From Kwoniella bestiolae CBS 10118 (taxonomy: Eukaryota > Basidiomycota > Tremellomycetes > Tremellales > Cryptococcaceae), in NCBI RefSeq assembly GCF_000512585.2, contig NC_089241.1:2728001-2792000 (forward strand): a stretch of 64,000 nt of DNA, written 5' to 3'. The notes beneath the pieces were generated by a model. That model ran no database searches. It was not told the origin of the DNA and was given only the letters and a program-made list of their open reading frames with translations. The first letter of the stretch is position 1; each line of letters starts with the position of its first letter. Below, one piece after another: positions 59,160 to 64,000 of the stretch. The position numbers were made by a program, and so were the translations under genes.

Positions 59160-61739
59160 ATGATCTCCCCATCTCGTGTTAGTGTTTTACTGCGTTCAGC
59201 ACCCCGTTGTATCAACCAAAATCTCCAATCTTCCTCATACGTTAAAAATCGATCTATAAGATTCTTCAACTCAATGTCCGATCCTACTTTCACCCATGAA
59301 TTCAACCACGCCGCCTTCAAGGGCAAGGTAGAGGTTCCTACCGGGTTGTACATTAATGGTAAATGGTCAAAATCATTGGACAAGAATGCCAAGACTATCG
59401 AGTGAGTAAATGGTCACTTTACCTCACTTCCACTCATTACACCACTGACGATCTTCTCAGCATCTACAACCCATCCACCGGAGAGGTCCTCACCTCCATC
59501 CCAGAGGGTAGACAAGCCGACGTCGACGAAGCCGTCAAACAGGCTCATGTAGCTTTCAACACCACCTGGGGTCTTCACACCCCAGGTTTCAAGCGAGGTG
59601 AACTCTTGATCAAGATCGCTGAATTGATGGAGAGAGATATCGATATCCTCTCCTCTCTCGAGGCTTTGGATAATGGAAAGACTTTCACCGCCGCCAAGGG
59701 ATTCGACGTCGCTGAATCTGCCAGAGTGTTCAGATACTACGGTGGTTGGGCTGACAAGATTCACGGCAAGGTCATTGAGGTGAGTTCTTTATTCACTCAT
59801 TCATGCTCCATCGGGTCAAATAGTATCTGAGCTGACGAGATCAATTCCCTCCTACTTAGACCACCGAAGCTAAACTTGCTTACACTCGACACGAACCCGT
59901 CGGTGTCTGTGGTCAAATCATTCCTTGGAACTTCGTAAGTTCCCTTCATCCATACATCGTATATATCATTAGCTAATTGGATCGTCTAGCCCCTCTACAT
60001 GTTCTCATGGAAAGTCGCTCCCGCCATCGCAGCCGGTTGTACCGTCGTCATCAAACCATCCGAACTTACCCCTCTGACCGCTTTGTACATGACCAAGCTT
60101 TTCGAGGAAGCTGGTGTCCCACCCGGAGTTATCAACGTCGTTGTCGGGTAAATATCACTCATCATCCTGCTCACTCGGCATAGCTCGGCTCAACTAACGT
60201 AATAATAATACAGTTACGGTAACACCGTTGGTTCAGCTCTTGCTGCCCACCCAGACGTCGACAAGGTCGCTTTCACCGGTTCTACCCCTGTTGGTAGATT
60301 GGTTATGGAGGAAGCTTCCAAATCCAACATCAAGGTGAGTTCTTCGGTCAATCACAACTAAATGTCGTCCCGTAGCAGGTTCAGGAGATGCTGACATACC
60401 GGCCCTCATGCAGAAAGTATCCCTCGAACTCGGTGGTAAAGGTTCCAACATCATCTTCGAAGATGCCAACTTTGAGGAAGCCGTCAAGTACGCTGCTCAA
60501 GGTATCTTGTAAGTATAAGTCCTATCTTTTCGGATCTACTCGGACGCAAATGCAAATGTGATTGTCGCTAATCAATTCTCCATATAGCTTCAATCACGGT
60601 CAAACTTGTGTAAGTTATCTTATTGTTTATCCCGAGATACGACCGAACTCTGACATCGGATGCAAATGATATAGTGCGCTGGTTCAAGGATCTACGTCCA
60701 AAGGCCAATCTACGAGAAATTCGTCAATGCGTTCAAAGATGCTACTTCAAGACTCAAGGTCGGGTGAGTGCATTTCACCAACCAATCTTCAAGTGTGAGA
60801 GGATCCATTCTGACGAAATTGCCTCTAGTGACCCATTCGAACCTACCACCTACCAAGGTCCTCAAGTATCTCAACTCCAATACGACCGAATTATGAAGTA
60901 CGTCCAACACGGAAGAGACGAAGGTGCTACCGTCATCTGTGGTGGTGAGAGACACGGTGATGCCGGTTACTTTATCCAACCGGTAAGTATCCGTCTCGCT
61001 TTAACCGAAAAATCCCCCCAATAGGAACCAACACTATAACGTGGCTTGGTAATCTATAATCTATCTCCCTATCAAACGTTCTCACCGATCGTGCAATTTG
61101 TTTACTGCATACCCCTGAGCAAACAAGGCTAACATGTCTGTCTCTTATTTGTAGACCGTATTCGGTGACGTAAACCCTAACATGAAGATTGTCAAAGAAG
61201 AAATCTTCGGTCCCGTCGTCGTCGTCTCTCCCTTCGACAAGGAAGAGGAAGTCATCGAAGCTGCCAATGATTCAGTCTATGGTCTCGCCTCAGCCGTATT
61301 CACCGAGAACATCTCGAGAGCCACCCGAGTAGCTGCCAACCTCAAGGCTGGTACTATCTGGATCAACTGTTACAACGAATTGCACCCTCAAATCCCATTC
61401 GGTGGATTCAAGCAATCTGGTGAGTTTGTTTGGTTTGGTTTTTTACTTGGCACCCATCCCATCCCTTGATTTCCTCTCGTCGCCATTCCCGCCCCCCGCG
61501 CTCGATGTACCGCCGGTAAATCGGACCGTATGGCGTGAGAACGTACCTAGGGTTTCTCCGCGCTCCTATCAATCTATCGGTGATGCTTGGCCATGACGAT
61601 TCAGTGATACATGCTGACTAATTTGCGTTCCATGTGAATAGGTCTCGGTCGTGAATTGGGTGAATACGCCTTGGAGAACTACACAGAGATCAAGGCTGTC
61701 CAAATTAACGTTAGTGGTAAATGTGGTATCCCACTTTAA
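59160..61739 (+). CDS. NAD(P)-dependent aldehyde dehydrogenase, mitochondrial type
   Basis: Oxidises aldehydes (e.g. acetaldehyde) to acids. The start at 59160 gives a basic, acid-poor presequence (MISPSRVSVLLRSAPR..., no Asp/Glu before residue 39); a second in-frame Met at 59274 begins MSDPTFTHEFN. The body is classical: YNPSTGEVLTSIPEGRQADV, GQIIPWNF, VAPAIAAGCTVVIKPSELTP, FTGSTPVG, the general base Glu in SLELGGKGSNIIF, the nucleophile in NHGQTCCAGSR, EEIFGPVVVV, and FGGFKQSGLGRELGEYALEN. It ends SGKCGIPL at 61739. The nucleophile Cys is the last codon of a 22-nt exon (60588-60609). About ten introns. Family certain; exact isozyme not determined. Confidence 0.94.
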
Positions 61740-61916
61740 GCGGGTTGCGGGGTATGTTGCAGTTAGTTTAGTTTTGAGACGATTCTATTTTTTTGCTTTT
61801 TATCTCAGGTCTGGGATCTTTTTTGTGTTTAAGATGATATGATAGGAAGAAGTTCAAAAGATGAAATGAAAACATGCATCGAGTTATTGTATGATGTTTT
61901 GCACTGGATGAATTTT

Positions 61917-61961
<45 letters not shown>

Positions 61962-62538
61962 ATTTTAACAATATCCTAGTCATGTCATTCATCAGGTACA
62001 GGGTACGACGAGACGAGTCACTTGTTGCCTCTGCTCGAGCACGAGCAGAGATGTGTCACTCAGTCAAATGGTGGAGTGCGACGAGGTATACAAGGGATCA
62101 TTATCGTTAATTCATTAGATTGGATTAGACTACCAACGAGAATATGAGACGGGAAGATGAATGGTAAGGAACCGTATAGAAGGTGTGTATAGTATGAAGA
62201 ATGATGAGTGGACTAAGACTAATCGTGAAGATGTGGAGGAAGACATTAATGGAGTTATATTTTGAAAGGAAGACATGCAATCATAAATTGAACAAGAAGA
62301 GGGGAAACAATTGTCCATGATGAGGATTACGATTATTCAAATAGCGAATGTATATACAACTTTCTTTGATCTATCCCCTAGAGGTAGAGGGAAGGACGAC
62401 TTGATAATTAGATTGTGGACGGCCTGGCAATGCCAAGTGATATCTCCGGTATATGAATATCAAAGGTACCTCCTTCTCTTTCTAGGTACTCTGTTTCCTC
62501 CCTTGCGAGACGTTGCTAGATCAATCATCGACAAGAGA
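61740..62538. other. Convergent spacer ALDH/GDPD with TA repeat
   Basis: 799 bp of 3' flanks. Apart from the TA microsatellite at 61923-61959, nothing recognised; short frames here lack family resemblance. Confidence 0.4.
61923..61959. repeat. (TA)18 dinucleotide repeat
   Basis: Uninterrupted ta repeat, 37 nt, about 185 bp after the ALDH stop, probably in or just past its 3' UTR. Confidence 0.95.
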
Positions 62539-64000
62539 TCAGCTTGAGCGGTGGTATGATGACTAGATTATGGAGAGACAGGACAAGTGTTGTTGGTGTG
62601 AGGATGTGCTACTTACATGGTAGAACCAGTAATATTTCGGATTGAGGAATGGTAAGATGTAAGTCCCAATGGTAGGTTTCAGAGCTTTCACTCTGTCCGT
62701 TTCGATCTATGTCACAGCTGTCACTTCAGCTCAACGTCCTTGTACTATCATGATCGAATCCCTCTCTCATGATTGACAGCTGAGTCCACTTCTAAGCTCT
62801 AAGCTTGAGAGAAGAAAAAATTCTACCCACCTCCTTCCGGATCTCCCTCCACACATCAGGCTTATCACTAATAACGCTCCTAACCCCCCACCTCCCACAC
62901 TGCCTCATCTCCTCCCGATCATTAACCGTCCACGCGCAGATGGATTTCCCCTTGGATCGACATTCTTCCCTGAACCTCGCTCCGTCGGACGACGCGAGCG
63001 CCTCGTACATTATTGAAAAGCCGTGGCATTTGTCGAAAAAGTATTTACGACATTGCGGGAGGGACATGGAGATGGCGTATCGGGGCAGGTAGGGGAGGAT
63101 CGTACAGGCTGGTATGAGGAATTTGGGCTGTGGGTGGGCGGGTGGGCGGGCGGGCGAAAATAGAATCAGCTACGTTCTCTTGTATCCAAAGAGGGGCATT
63201 CTCGATGACATCGTACGAGGTATGATTATTGATTATACAATCGAGAAGATGGACTTGCTTTTGTGGGTAAAGACCCCACTCACATGCCAAATACCCAATA
63301 TCAACCTAGGAGCCAACCTGCTCTGCCACCCTTCATAACCCTCTACCACATCCTTGATCAACCCGAATAACTTGGTAGGATCGTTCTCGACTTTACAATC
63401 GATCTGTTAGGACCAGATAGGCCCGAGTGGTGGGCCCGATGAGATTAGCTGTGTTTTCTGTCGACGACTAAAGCTGAGAGAGGCGATTTGATTGGTGTCT
63501 GTCATGTAGACGAAGCGGGGTAAGATGTAATGATATAGTAACAAAGAAGGGAAGATGGACGCGATACTGACATTCAACTTGACATTCATATTTTCAGGCT
63601 GCAGCAGGATTTCCAACACCTCGCTAAATCTGGGGATGGGTTGATGAGGGGCTTTCTTGGTTCGAACGTGTCTACACCGTACGATAGAATATCAACACCT
63701 GTCGGCTGGGGTTGGAATTGGAGGGTACAAATGTCTCGAGGAGCAGAACAATACTCACTCCAACACACCGGCCCATGGCTGTTTATGTATCAACCCCTCG
63801 CCATTGGTCGTTCGGTGCAACTCTGGATCGTGGAATAATACCAGCACATTGTCCGCTGTGATGTGGATGTCTGGGGGGTACAGACAAATGTCAGCGAAAT
63901 GTAATTATATTGTAAGAACATTGGGATGTATCAAGTCGTAGGCACGATCCCACTCACCCGTCTCTATACCGTCCGCACCGGCTTTGCAAGCTTCCACAAA
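62539..64000 (-). CDS. Glycerophosphodiester phosphodiesterase family protein (5' end outside window)
   Basis: GDPD-type hydrolase of glycerophospholipid headgroups; resembles fungal Pgc1-like phosphatidylglycerol phospholipases. Entering from the right edge, an exon reads FVEACKAGADGIETD, then IHITADNVLVLFHDPELHRT, which contains the E-x-D metal site and the HD of the family. Later exons carry IDCKVENDPTKLFGLI, AISMSLPQCRKYFFDKCHGF, SICAWTVNDREEMRQCGRWG and VRSVISDKPD, the last being the typical GDPD C-terminal strand. A further exon (about 62708-62621) encodes ALKPTIGTYILPFLNPKYYW. The end is tentative: splicing a consensus 54-nt intron gives a stop at 62539; reading through stops at 62563. 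The N-terminal HRG motif lies outside the window. Confidence 0.85.

Overview
The window is nuclear DNA of a basidiomycete yeast. Nearly every gene is split by many short introns (about 50-120 nt) with gtgag/gtaag donors and gctgac/ctaac-like branch sites. Together with the close family matches and the moderate GC content, this points to Tremellales (the Cryptococcus/Kwoniella group). Species is not resolved. No virus, transposon or bacterial-type operon was seen.

Layout, left to right: ASK1 (DASH complex, -, cut by the left edge) diverges from UBP8 (SAGA deubiquitinase, +). A single-finger CCCH protein (-) follows, with a very long leader, then NOT3/NOT5 (CCR4-NOT, -), a secreted GH16 glycosidase (-), RPS15/uS19 (-), and DPB2 (DNA polymerase epsilon subunit B, -) diverging from TOR1 (20.6-30.0 kb, about 35 introns). 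At 30.3-35.6 kb lies a cluster of three RNase III-plus-dsRBD paralogues (-,+,-). Then come an intron-containing tRNA-Gly(GCC), RPC34 (RNA polymerase III, +), a carboxypeptidase Y-like protease (-) diverging from DOA10/SSM4 (ER E3 ligase, +), a 1.76-kb gap with a decayed tandem repeat of about 190 bp, SHP1/p47 (-) diverging from PRP43 (+), PRP40 (-), a mitochondrial-type aldehyde dehydrogenase (+) and a glycerophosphodiester phosphodiesterase (-, cut by the right edge).

Most of the window is conserved housekeeping: chromatin and transcription (UBP8, NOT3, RPC34), replication and mitosis (DPB2, ASK1), growth signalling (TOR1), splicing (PRP43 beside PRP40) and ER/Cdc48 protein quality control (DOA10 beside SHP1).

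The part that stands out is the RNase III trio. The three genes share intron positions and phases, including a second exon of exactly 62 nt in each, so they arose by local duplication. Their catalytic residues have decayed to different degrees: one is nearly canonical, one intermediate, one lacks essentially all metal ligands. All three keep a C-terminal dsRNA-binding-like domain. The other unexplained item is the degenerate tandem array of about 190 bp downstream of DOA10.
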